Assembly: GCA_018350325.1 (NCBI GenBank)
Contig: JAEVLN010000004.1
Span: forward strand, 4,053,098-4,117,097
Source of the DNA: Globodera rostochiensis
Lineage: Eukaryota > Nematoda > Chromadorea > Rhabditida > Heteroderidae
DNA: 64,000 nt
Direction of reading: 5' to 3'
In this document: one piece after another, positions 1 to 11,175 of the stretch
How the letters are laid out: every line of letters starts with the position of its first letter
Position numbering within the stretch: the stretch's first letter is position 1
Position numbers and translations under genes: made by a program
The notes under the pieces: generated by a model
The model's input: only the letters and a program-made list of their open reading frames with translations
Database searches by the model: none
Told to the model about the DNA's origin: nothing

Positions 1-1377
1 TGTGATTATTAATTATTTACCATCCTTCCCAATAAAACAACAAGCGGATTTCGCGTCAAATATAAGTTCGCTTTTGATTTGACTATGAAAAAAGTGTCTT
101 TAAAGCGGTTGAAAATTTAAATTATGCAACTGCTTCCGGATCCGAGTTTTCCATTGGGCTCATTCGCCTGTGTTTTTTTTCTTTAAAGATGCCAATGTGG
201 GACAGAGACTTTTCTCCCCTTCTGCCGCATTCCTTTGGCAATTTTCACCAAATGACGTGGCTTTCCTTTCCTTTTCCCCCGCCGCTTCTTTAATTTATTG
301 CATAAAAATCCAGCGCGTATTCTGAAATCCTTCAATGTTATTTGGTGTACATGTCACCCCGCATTGGCATTCTACTGGGGCCTATTTCATTTGCAATACA
401 TTAACCTGTCTGACGTCAGCAGAAATAGCCAGGGGGGGTAGCCGTCCCCCCCCCCCCCCGGGTAGCGAGACTTAAACTCAATTGAGGCCATAAGCACTCC
501 ACCAATCATTCTGATTGATGTTTTCTAATCGCCAGTTTTCATGAACGTTGGCTCCGAATTCTATTTCCATCAGCACGAAGGCTCCGCCGCACTCACACTC
601 ATTTCTCCGCTGTCGGCCCCCCCCCCCCCCCTCTTTCATTTGCTCCTCCCTCCCTCCTTCCATATTCCTACTCCTCCTCTTCTCTGTTCCTCTGCCCCCT
701 CCCTCCCTTCCTTTATTTACTCCTCCCTTCCCCTCCCTCCTTCCATATTCCTCCTCCTCCTCTTCTCTGTTCCTCTGCCCCCTCCCTCCCTTCCTTTATT
801 TACTGCTCCCTTCCCCTCCCTCCTTCCATATTGCTCCTTCCTCCATCCCCTTCCATATTTACTTCTTCTCTTCTCTGTTCCTCTTCCTCCCCCACCTCCT
901 CTCTTTCTCCTTATATCTCTCCACCGTTCAGGAGTGAAGGCGGAGCTCCGCGGAACAACACAAAAAGGGAGGGGGCACCTCCCATCGGCGGCAGAGGAGG
1001 GAAGGAAGGAAACGTGCCAAGAGAACCGTCAACTACCAAAATGGGCTAACACCGACAAAAACAGCAAAAGAATCAACTGAAAAAGCAGGAGGAGAACGAC
1101 AGACAAAAAGAGATATAACGTCAACTTAAAATAATTCAAATTAAAAGAGCACAACGTCGTTGGCGGGAAGGAGGGAAGGGCTGCTGAGCGGCGGGAGGAG
1201 GAAGTTGGCCACGAGGAGAGGGAGGAAGTGAAAGTCCATCAAATTCGCTAAATTCGAATTTCGTCTTCTCTTTCTGTGGGGACTTTTTGATCTTTTTCCC
1301 TTTGGTTGTTGGGCACTACGAGAGCTGAATAATCATTGTATAAAAACATTTAGAAGTCCGTCCGACACCGATGCAAT
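1..1377. other. No gene recognised; low-complexity upstream region
   Basis: No coding region could be supported here. The stretch holds a C/G homopolymer block near 430-462 and a pyrimidine-rich tract (CCTCCCTCC/CTTCC words) at about 600-920. Long open frames in the tract are compositional artefacts because C/T-rich DNA lacks stop codons. It presumably contains the promoter of the GPCR gene that starts at 1378, but I see no specific motif. Confidence 0.6.
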
Positions 1378-4300
1378 ATGTCCGTCCCCTCCTCCCCCTC
1401 CGGCTTCGGCATTGACCCCGGAAGCGCCATTGACGACTCATTTTTGGTGGATCATCTTATTCGGACCGTCCTGATCTCAACCGTTTTTATATTCCTGCTT
1501 GGCACTTCGGTGGTTGTAAGGCTATTTTTGTACAAATTAAACACAAATCGATTAGCAAATTGAATCAATTTCAGAATATCATTGTGCTTTGGTGCCGACC
1601 TGCCGAAGTGATCAGCTTATATATGGTTGGTCGGTCAAGAAAGTCCAAAAAAACAAACAATATTGTTCTTCCATCTTCTTCCACCATTCTCTTCCATCAT
1701 TCTTCCACCATTCTCTTCCACCGTTCTCTTCCATCTTCTTCCACCATTCTCTTCCATCATTCTCTTCCATCATTCTTCCACCGTTCTCTTCCACCGTTCT
1801 CTTCCATCTTCTTCCACCATTCTCTTCCACCATTTTCTTCCATCATTCTTCCACCATTCTTTCACCCTTTTGTCATTCGGAATGCCTCTCATCTCCTCAC
1901 AATCGCCCCCCCCCCATCAGCCTCCCCTAAAAACCTGGCAACTGAAAGGACAAATTACTCTCTTCTTCGGCTGGAGGGACGGCTGTCCGCTGAGCTTAGC
2001 GCTATTTTGTGCATAATTTATTTATTCACTGCCACCACCAAACATTCATTGCCCTGCACCTCAACAGAAGAAATGGGAAAATGCCGAAAAGAAAATTCAA
2101 AAATTGCAAACGAATAGAATAGACTTTGGATGAAGCTAAAGTCCGTGATTTCTTCGGAATTTAAAAGCTGTTGGGTTGCTCAATTCCAGAAATTTGTGCA
2201 ATTTTTAAAAATTCACTTTGACATTGGCCAGTTCCTGCTTGCTATCTCCCCACATCATTCAGACTATTTTTGAAATTCAAAAAGGTTCAAATGTCCGTAA
2301 ATATCTTTGCCAACATAAATGCCTGAGGCCATTTTGCCCCCCCCCCAACAAGCGAATAGACCCTTTCATTTCCCTACGTCCTTCTCAACATTCTCCGAGT
2401 GAAACCTAAACATTTCTCCGCTCCATCCCCTCCCTTTACCATTTCATTCCCCGGAGGATGAATGGGATTATTAGCATGGGCCCGACAAGGACAACTCAGA
2501 AATGGAGTCCGTCCGTCCACCGATTTACGCCCCCACCCCTCACCGGCACTCCTCTCATATTTCATCCCCTCACCCATTTTTCTGTCATCGCCTCACGTCG
2601 CCACCGGCACTAGCATAAATCCCTTCGAGGGATGGAAACGAATGAATGAGGTGGATTGGAGGGGGGAGGGCTTCGAATGGAAAGATTGGAAGGAAACAAC
2701 GGACAAACGGGCCTCGATGAATTTTTGTCTTCTTGAACGGTTGATTTTGCTCTTTCACTTATGCTGTTCTTCACTTTCTTTGCTCTGTCACTCGTGCCAT
2801 TCTCAGAAGGCACTTTATCTTTTGTGCAGCGGTTGGATCTTTTTCGCACAATTGCTAATTACTCGCCGAAGCCCTCCCCCCCTCCCTCCCTCCCCCCCTC
2901 CCTCCCTCCCTCCCTCCCTCGCAACGCATTCATTGTTTCTTCTCCCCCCCCCCCCCCGTCTCCCTTAACATTTTTGCCTGCCGTTATGGCAATGTCCGGA
3001 GTGGACAAAAAGGGGCGGGCGTGGGGAGTTGAAACAAAACAAATGAAAAGCTGTAGAAAATGACGTCATTGGCTTCTTCTATTTCCTCCGTTTTTTTGCC
3101 TTTTTCTCTAAGGCCCATCAGCTAATCCCGTAAAAAGGCTCTATGCCACGGGAATAGAAATTTCTTGGAGAAGAAACAAAACGGGCTTAGACAGAGAGGG
3201 ACACCAAAATGAGGAGGGCAACACGCAGCAGAAAAGAGAGAAGCTAAACGCTCAAGGGAAGCCCTTTCAAATTAGGAGAAGCTGACTGGTGGAGATATAG
3301 AAGAAAGTGCCGGAGGCGAGGGCAGGAAGAGATAGAGAGGGAAAAGCAGAAGGAGAAAGTGTGGAATTAGGAGAGAAAGGAGGACGGAAGCATAACGAGA
3401 GAAGGGATTATGGCTTATGAAAAAGGAAGATGAACAGTTCAGTTCTCGGTCGGAATTCGGATGGGATGGAATGAATATTGATGAAGACGCATTGGGTGGC
3501 GGGGGGGGGATTAAGCCGTGGAGGAGATTTGTTAAAGCTTCTTATGATGATTATAAATTATAATGATAGAAGGACGGACAGTGAAGGGAAAAATGCGATT
3601 GAAATCTCTGTTTTTTGTTTGGTCAGATCAGTCTTTCATTTGCGGATCTCTTCTACTCCTTGCTCATCATCCCGTTCAGCTTATACAGCTCATTGAGGCC
3701 CGGTTGGAACTTTGCCGGAGATAATTCCGGTATGCGCAACCTTTCGGCACAAAGTTACATTTTCTAATCTACATATTAGCACTTTGCAAATGCACTGTGT
3801 ACGTGCACGTCGTGCTGATCTGCTCCACGGTCCATTAAAAAATATCAATTCTCAATAAATAAATAAATCGCTTTTAGGTGTACATCTTCGCGTGGATCAG
3901 TGTCGACAGATATTCCGCCTTCATGAAGCCGAGCCGTTACGAGGTAGCGCACACGGCTACTCGATGCAAGTGCTGGATCCTTTTCTCCTGGATCACTTCT
4001 TTGCTCATCGCCTGCCCAATTCTGATCGCAAAAATGGAGGTCACTCGCACTGTTTACCAATAACTATTATCTCGTCCCAAATTACACTTCGTTTAGTCAA
4101 AATATTCGCCGGAATTGGAGCTTTGTCTGCTCAATTGGACCTCCACAATGGCCTATTCCGTCACGCTCGGTGTGCTCGTCCTGGTCCCGTCGTTATGTAC
4201 CGTGGCCTTCACCTCTGCTGCCATCATTGCTGCCATCAACAAACCGGACGAGGTTTCAAATAAATGAGACCAATTTCGTCGAGACTGTCGAGAAAAGTCC

Positions 4301-5270
4301 TCAAAAGTCAAGGAAATCCCAAGAAACAGACTTTCAAAATTCCATAAAAAGTACTAAATTTAGCTGGAAGACCTGCAGCGGACAATCCTGGACACCGATC
4401 AGAACTTCATCATATGTGAAAGCTCCATTTCTTTCTTACCCTCACCCCAACTTTAGCACTGTTCATCCTGATCTCCTTTCTGCTCTCCTGGCTCCCGATA
4501 ATTGTGTTTCAGTTTCTGCCCAAATCGCTGCTGAGCCAAGCTGACCTTTCTATGATGCAATTTGTAAGGTGCCCTAAGGACAATTCAACATCGATCGCAC
4601 TATGCCCTCAAGGGAAATTCATCTAAAGCATTTGGCTTAGGCATTCTCTTGGCTTGCAATCGGCGGCGGCTCTTCCAAACTGCTCATCTTTAGGTACAAT
4701 TTGCTTTCTGCGATTTCTTTTAGTTGCAGCAATTTCCGTTCTCTACAGCTTCACCAGCAATGAATTCCGCCAGTTCCTCTGTTGTTGTTCTGTTTGCCTC
4801 TCCACTTCATCCTCGCCCAAATTCGTTTCTCCCAGTCCATCGATAAGAAATGTGGACGAGACGGACAAAACACCGGACAGGTACAGAGAACAAAAAAGTG
4901 GCTTTTTGAGTTGATTTGTTTTTAAGGAAAGGATGAAATGTAAATCGGTAGCTTCTTGTGGGGGGACGGGACACTCGGGTATAGGCAACCAAATCCCCGG
5001 GGGCGGCGGGAAAATATGAAAAGAAAAAGAGCCCTAATCATCGGTCCTTTCACTCGCAGCATCCTTTTGTCCAGCAACAAAATCAAAGAGAGAAGAAGCC
5101 GAGTAATTGTCTCCAGCACCAAATCCGCGCCGTTGTCGCCAGCCAACAGAAGGCCAATGACGGACTATGGCAGTTTCGGCTTCAGCCCCACCATAGCCAT
5201 AGGCTTAGGGCCCAGAAGAATCGGCGGAGGTGGCCAAAAGCAGCAGAAAAATAACACAATGAGCCGTTAA
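1378..5270 (+). CDS. Class A (rhodopsin-like) orphan G-protein-coupled receptor, about 10 exons
   Basis: This is a predicted seven-helix plasma-membrane receptor coupling an unknown ligand to G proteins. The first exon begins MSVPSSPSG and encodes TM1 ([15 protein letters not shown]). A second exon (about 1575-1627) carries the rest of TM1 and loop 1. After a 2-kb pyrimidine-rich intron, TM2 ([19 protein letters not shown]) is at about 3627-3720. TM3 with a DRY-type box ([10 protein letters not shown]) and TM4 lie at 3778-4040, TM5 at about 4090-4255, TM6 ([15 protein letters not shown]) at about 4460-4565 and TM7 at 4645-4692. The tail (from about 4750) is Ser- and basic-rich and ends NTMSR at 5270. 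An ADL motif in TM2 and the DRY-like box support class A. TM7 reads [14 protein letters not shown] where NPxxY is expected. The loop-2 region around 4045-4085 is uncertain and may include another small exon. The ligand class cannot be named. Confidence 0.75.
1660..1865. repeat. Pyrimidine-rich tandem repeat in GPCR intron
   Basis: Imperfect repeats of CTTCCATCATT/CTTCCACCATTCT/CTTCCACCGTTCT words fill the start of the large GPCR intron. They give open frames in several registers, including a Lys/Glu/Trp-rich antisense frame, which are not genes. Confidence 0.7.
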
Positions 5271-6119
5271 GGGATACACTTCCCCAGTGATTAACTGATT
5301 AGATTTACGTTCCTTTAAATTGTTGGGAACCGAACAAATCAAAGACTGACCCGCCCATTAGTTAAAAACGGACGTTTCACACATTGAACTGGTTCAAATC
5401 CGAATAAAATACTGCCAATCGATTCCTCTCGTCGAGCTAACAAATAAGTACGAATCCGCAAAAAGTTTGCGCCGAAACCACTATGAAGAAAGTTATGAGC
5501 CACTAAAGTTGCCAAATTGGGTTGGCATTGTTTTTTTTGATAACATTGAAATGAGTGCAATTTTAGCCAAATATTCAATTTGCTTATTTGTTAAGTAATT
5601 GCTTTCGAGAGTGGTTGATTTCGACAGTTGTTTTAAAATTTAAATGTGTTTATATGTATTTTAATAAATTGGAAGAATCCTGAATTTGCAAAACGTTTCT
5701 ATTAAGTGGTTAAGTTTTACAAATATTCAAAAAAATTGATATTTATAACACCATAAATCGCCTTATGTTCTAGTAGGGGAAAAATGTGTGTACACATTGT
5801 GGTGCTCTTATCATATGTTATGGGTCAGCAATCGACCAAAAATTGAACCCAAGAGTACATTCCATTCTCGCCAAATTGACCATCCATTCTCGAATTGACC
5901 CTTCATTCCCGCCAAAGTTTCCGTTAATCTCTAGTGACCATTAATTATTAATTAATATTTATCTGGCATTTTTGAAAAAAAATATCCGGGGGAATTGGCA
6001 GTCTTTGTTAAGAAAACTGAAGCAAAAATTCAGGAAAATGTGATAAATTTATAAAACATTTTAATGGGGGGAAGAAGAGTACCGTATGTGTGAATGAGGC
6101 AAAACGATAAATAAATGCT

Positions 6120-6195
6120 TGCACTCAAGCGGGTTCGAACCAACAACATAAGACTTGTTGAAAAGATAAACCACTAATTTGTAAGCCATCGATAA
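6120..6195 (-). repeat. tRNA-like fragment (possible SINE head)
   Basis: On the minus strand a T-loop/B-box sequence GGTTCGAACCCGC (about 6127-6139) follows a D-arm-like TGGCTTA...TAGTGGTTTA at roughly the right distance. The stems are poor, so this is more likely a decayed tRNA-derived repeat than a working tRNA. Confidence 0.35.
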
Positions 6196-6253
6196 TTTAC
6201 TCGGCGGTCCTTTGTAAAAAAAGATTGAAATTGTCACTCGAGATGCCATCATT

Positions 6254-6345
6254 AGGGATGTAAATTTAATCACGGCGGGACCCCAAAAACCGGGACATTG
6301 AAAAAATCGGGAAATCCCATCCCGGTACCGGTCCCGTGCTACCCT
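6254..6345. repeat. C/G-rich short repeat beginning TAGGGATGTAA
   Basis: The stretch is made of alternating CCCGG/CGGGA words with internal inverted symmetry (CCCATCCCGGTACCGGTCCCG). Its first bases, TAGGGATGTAA, match the end of a similar fold-back at 31178-31272, which suggests one dispersed non-coding family. Confidence 0.35.
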
Positions 6346-6846
6346 ACTAAAATGTAAGATAGGCAAAATATTGACCGTTATGCTGTGGTCACATAAATCT
6401 CTCACTTTTCCATATTTTTTTTTTCGTCGTTGTCCAACGATTTTTGTGTGACCGCACCATTAGGCGAAATGTTGCGTATTCATTCGCTCTCTCCCCTCGC
6501 TTTTGTTTTTCTATACTTGGCTACTTTCACACAAACAAATTGATTGCTCTTTGTGTTTGCATCTTCATTCATTCACATTGTAAAAAGACAAAATGGACGC
6601 GATGTTAAATCTTAAGTGTATTTGATGAGACGTTTAGTTTTTTGCAAATATGATTTTGATCTTTTTGGTGTGAAAATCTGATTTTCTCGCCACGCATCCA
6701 TCCATCACTCATGGGCTAAAAACTTTCTAGAAGATAAGGAAATTAGTCTTTTCTTTTGTTCCAATTTTTTAACTTGGTTTAAACTTTAAAGGCCTGGTTG
6801 TTTTAGCGTATCATTGTCTTAAAAACCGAGCAAACAATAAATTAAA

Positions 6847-9800
6847 ATGGGAAGTATTGCAGAAGACATTCGAAAAGTGAAGCAAGCAGCGGTATTTTGA
6901 AATACTCTTAACAAAATGAGTCATTTTTTAAGAACATTCCGCCGCCGGCTACATTGAACAGATACGTTGATGGCTTCGCGAGCATTTATGTGTAAGTATA
7001 ACAATTGTCTTGTTTTGACTTCACATCCTTTTAGCTTTGAGATCAGACCGCCTTCATATGGAGGTGCTTTCGTCTTCCGATACGACGTTGAGTTGACGCA
7101 GCTCAACAAAAATAAGAGTCTCACATCGGGTGGTGGCGATGATGGGAAGAATGGGTTGCTTCGTAGCGTTTGTTATGAGCTCATTAAGCACATTCACACG
7201 TCTACACAGGGATTTGGGTGTGGGGTATGTTATTTGTTTGATTGAAAATAATTCATTTAATTTTTGTTTTAGGCAGAATTTGTCTATGACAACCGTAAGA
7301 ATCTGTTCACGAACAAGCTGATTAATCCAATGGTTTGTCTTGGTGTATTAATATAACATTTAAATTTCTGTTTTAGGTATTGGAAATTAATCCTGAGCAA
7401 GTGCCAGGAATTCGCGATTTTCTCCGCGGGTCCCCGGTTAAAGTCGAAATCAAGGCCTGTCAGACGGACAAACATGAGCTTGATCTGAACGACATTCTGT
7501 CCTCTTTGTCCAGACGACCCGATGAGCAGTCAGATCGTTCCCTGCGCACGTTCCTTGAAATGCTGACCTCTCAGCCATTTCTCAATTCGTAAAAACGTGC
7601 CTTATTTTTATAATGTTAGATAAATTTAGGGGGACTCATGACATTATCGGCGCAGGCCGTCTCTTTAAGCGCGAAGTTTGCAAGGAGCTGGAGGATGGGA
7701 TTGTGACGCGTGAAGGAGTTGCTAAGGGAGTTCGCATTATCGACAATAACGGCGAGCCAAAAGCGGCATTGGTTGCGGATGGTTGGTTTGTTTATATTTT
7801 CTAATTTCTCATGAAAACATTTTAGTGAAAACGTGTGCTTTCTTCGCTAACAAAAATCTGGAGGAAATCGTCAAGGAAATGCTGCGAAAGAGGCGCATTG
7901 ACATCAATAATCGTGGTCAGATGGAACGCTTCTGGCCCGAATTCAATCAACTGTTCCGTGGAGTTAGCGGTTATTTGACTTACGCTCCATCGCGGGTCAT
8001 CGTGATCGATTCAATTAGTCAACGCACAATGGCCGAAATCAGGTTACTTATCACAATAAAACACATCTGGTCTCTTCTCGTTTTTAGCTTTGATGTTGAT
8101 GGTCGTTCGATGAATATGGTCGATTTCTTTCTGACCAAGAAGAACATCCCGGTCAATGGCATGTTGCCGGCAGTTCGTCAGCAACAGGATCGCGAGGTTT
8201 TTTTGATATTGTTTTAGTTATCATTTGACTAAATACAACATTTTTATTCTAATCTTATATTTTGGAAATTGCGTTGAGTTTTAGACATTGTTTCCGATGT
8301 CTTGCGTGTTTATTCTGCCAAATCAGCGGGTGACCATCGACAAGATGTCAGATTTCATCTCTAGGGAGTTGCTCAATGTAGTTTATTTGCCATTCTTCGA
8401 TAACTTAATTTGAATTTTAAGGCGAACACGACCCATCCCAGCAGGCGCTATGCGGACATTGAGGCAGAAGTCAAAAAAATCGGAACTGGGACTTCTAGTG
8501 CGTTTATGAGCAATTTTGGCGTGAAGCTTGTAGGTGGGAAGAACGACGTCAAGATTGGACTTCATGAGCTTCCAAAGGTTCAACAACACCAATTGAATTG
8601 ATTTATTTGTTCTCACCAGGTTAAATTCGGAGGAAATATGTCGACATCCTTCCAGGATAAGGTTTTTCATAGACGTAAATTTTTTTTAATCAAACATACT
8701 TTTTAGATAAGCCCTAACGTCCGTTTTCTTGAAACGAGTAACTTGATGAAAAGTTGGGTGGTTGCATTTCCTCGTCAAGTGGGAGAAGACAGTGTTCGGT
8801 GAGGAAGTTTAAGGGAAGTTTCAATATGTAAGGCGCTAAATCCTGCAATTTAGCTCGTTCATTGAACAAGTTGTGCGCATGGGCCGAAGCAAGGGCATGC
8901 AATTGACCGACCCGCAATTCGAATGCATCGAATTGGAAAGCATTACTGAACGTATGCAACAACTTTCAGAACGCCGTGTCCAATTTTTGTTGTACATCGA
9001 TAAACGTTTTGTGAAATCTCACTGTGCGTAATACTATATATGTAAAAAAGAATATATTTACTTTTAAATTTTAGCGATCCTGAAGCTGAATGAGAAGAAG
9101 TTTGGGCTGCTTACGCAGCACGTCACGTTTGAGGTGGCCAGTAAGGCCCGGGCAATGACATTGTCCAACGTGCTGAATAAAATGAACATGAAGTTTGAAC
9201 TAAACCAAATTTTTTGTTTGTACGTTAATGTTTAGGCTCTTTGGCTTCAACTATATGCCAATTTTCCCGCAAATCACGTAAGCTTGTATAGTCACTCTCA
9301 TCTGATTGGCTTTATACGGTGGGTTTTAATTTTCAGCAAAAACAAATTCAACATGGACGGTGGTGATGTTTTGGTGATAGGGATCGACAGCAGTCGTCCG
9401 GCAAAAGCCACTCCGTTTGAGAAGTTTCAATTGCGTAAGAAAGGGACTCCTGAGCTTACATCTGAGGACCCGTTGATTGGTTTGTTGGGTTTCATTGTAA
9501 TTACTATAGTAATGTTAAAAAAATAGTTGGGATTTGCGCCAATTACTTGAAAAACCCGTATAAGTTCTGCGGTGACTATTATTTCCAACCTTGCAAGTTG
9601 GTTTATTTTGGTTTGACTAATTGATTAATACATTTTTACACGAAAAAGGCAAGATGTGTTGGAACCCAATTTGCTTACGTACAAGATAGGTTGGATTTTG
9701 GAGAAAATCAAGAAGCACCGTGGAAAAGCCCCGTCCGTGGTATGTGAAGTTGGGAAATGGATTTTATTAAATTTACATTCGTAGATATTTATTATTCGTG

Positions 9801-10543
9801 ATGGCGTCAGCGAAGGGATGATCCCGAACGTTTGTTGTTTTACTTGTTTTTTATATTGAAACATGTTTTGCATTTCTAGAATGTTCGTGATGAGTTTCCG
9901 TCATACTTGGAGGCCTGCAAGACGATCGATCCAAACTGGAACCCCAAATTTGTTTATTGTATTGTAGACAAAAAACACAACAAACGCTTCTTCGTCAAAG
10001 GGCAGCAAGTTGAAAACACTGCTCCGGGTTTTTTCTAACAACATAACATTGTTTTTTAATAGTTGTTTAAGGAAGTGTCATCGATTCAAAATTCGTACGC
10101 GTTGACATCCACGAGTTTTGGATGCAGTCGCATGTTCCGTTGAAAGTATTCGCGACATAATTGGATGTTAATACTTAGTACTTTTCAGGGAACTTCGAAA
10201 ATTCCTCAATATGTCTTTCCAATTAACCAGGTTTCGGCTAACAATAATGAGCTGCAAAGGTAAAATTTTAACTCGAAAAATGTCGTATAACAAAGAATTA
10301 AGCTTTTTGCTTTCTCTCTGCTGCAATTGGCAAATTGTTACGCTGGCTCCTGCCCTGCCGACTCCCGTTCGCCAGGCTGGCGAATTGGCCAAGCGCGGTC
10401 GTGCGAATTACATGGAATTGAAGCGGTGTACTCCTCAATACATTCCTCGTCTCCCTGGAACGGACCAAATCGAATATCAGCTGCTGAATAAGCGACTCTG
10501 TTACAATGGACATGTATTTGCTGAGACGCGTTTCAATGCGTAG
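6847..10543 (+). CDS. WAGO-clade (nematode-specific) Argonaute
   Basis: This is a small-RNA-binding effector of the secondary-siRNA type. The start is MGSIAEDIRKVKQAA (6847-6891), and the second exon (6933-6991) encodes NIPPPATLNRYVDGF. About 15 more short exons follow. N-terminal and linker regions run to about 7590, a PAZ-like region lies at about 7630-8190, the MID region follows to about 9000, and PIWI runs from about 9075 to 10543. In PIWI the first acidic residue sits in VIGIDSSRP and the second in IIRDGVSEG. The usual C-terminal AHLVAFRAR-type motif reads AGELAKRGR, so the catalytic His is missing and slicing is unlikely. The gene ends AETRFNA followed by TAG. An AATAAA lies at about 10776. 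Frames join cleanly across introns with canonical GT/TTTTAG sites, so I judge it intact. Assignment to the WAGO clade is from the overall pattern; the exact orthologue is not resolved. Confidence 0.85.
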
Positions 10544-11175
10544 ATGGGTGAATGTATGATGGGTCGGGAATTTTCGGACGTCAGAATTGTCATTTAATCT
10601 CAACTGTCATCACTTAATTAATGTCTGCATGCTTTCAACCTTTTATTTGTTTACAAAACGATCATCTTTTGACTTTGTATGTCTCCTATGCTTAAATTTG
10701 TGTATTAAAAGGTTTTTGTTTGTGTTGTGTGTTGTCCGTTATTATCCTGAATATTTTTTCTGTTTAATCGCGATAAATAAAAACGGAAGCAAAAATTGTT
10801 AGTTTTCTTCTATGGTCGTCTGGGTAGTGCTGTTTGCGCCCACTTTTGAAAAAAACAGTCACGAAATGGGTCTTTTTAGGGGTTCCCCGGGGCGTATAGC
10901 CCGAATTTGACCAATTCCTGACCCGGATTCGAACAATCTTGGGGTCCAGTTTTTCAAAATCCAATTTATTGCAAATATTCGCCATTTGTTTCATCATTTC
11001 AAATATATGGCCATTGTCCACCCTCTGTTCCTGCGAGGGGCGTTCATTTCATGACTAGAATTTAACATTTCGTTATCAAAAATGGGGGGGGGGGGGTGTA
11101 CAGGTCCCACAAAAAATAATCCTTTGCCTTATGTTTTCTTTTTGTTAATTAGCCAACTGTTTTCACATTTAAGGA
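10544..11175. other. Argonaute 3' region and spacer
   Basis: No exon is supported. AATAAA near 10776 probably serves the Argonaute gene. The remainder is AT-rich, with a poly-G run at about 11084-11096. The TTTAAG just before 11174 could be a splice or trans-splice acceptor for the next gene. Confidence 0.5.

Larger units (their letters stand above)
5271..6846. other. Intergenic region, AT-rich, with two small repeat-like pieces
   Basis: No coding exon is supported between the GPCR stop and the Argonaute start. The interval is AT-rich. It contains a tRNA-like segment (about 6120-6195, minus) and a C/G-rich fold-back-like stretch (about 6254-6345); both are described separately. Confidence 0.55.

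Noticed and set aside
541..1080. 179-residue Pro/Ser/Leu-rich open frame near the window start
   Set aside because: Pyrimidine-tract artefact without any recognisable domain; the overlapping second frame is equally open.
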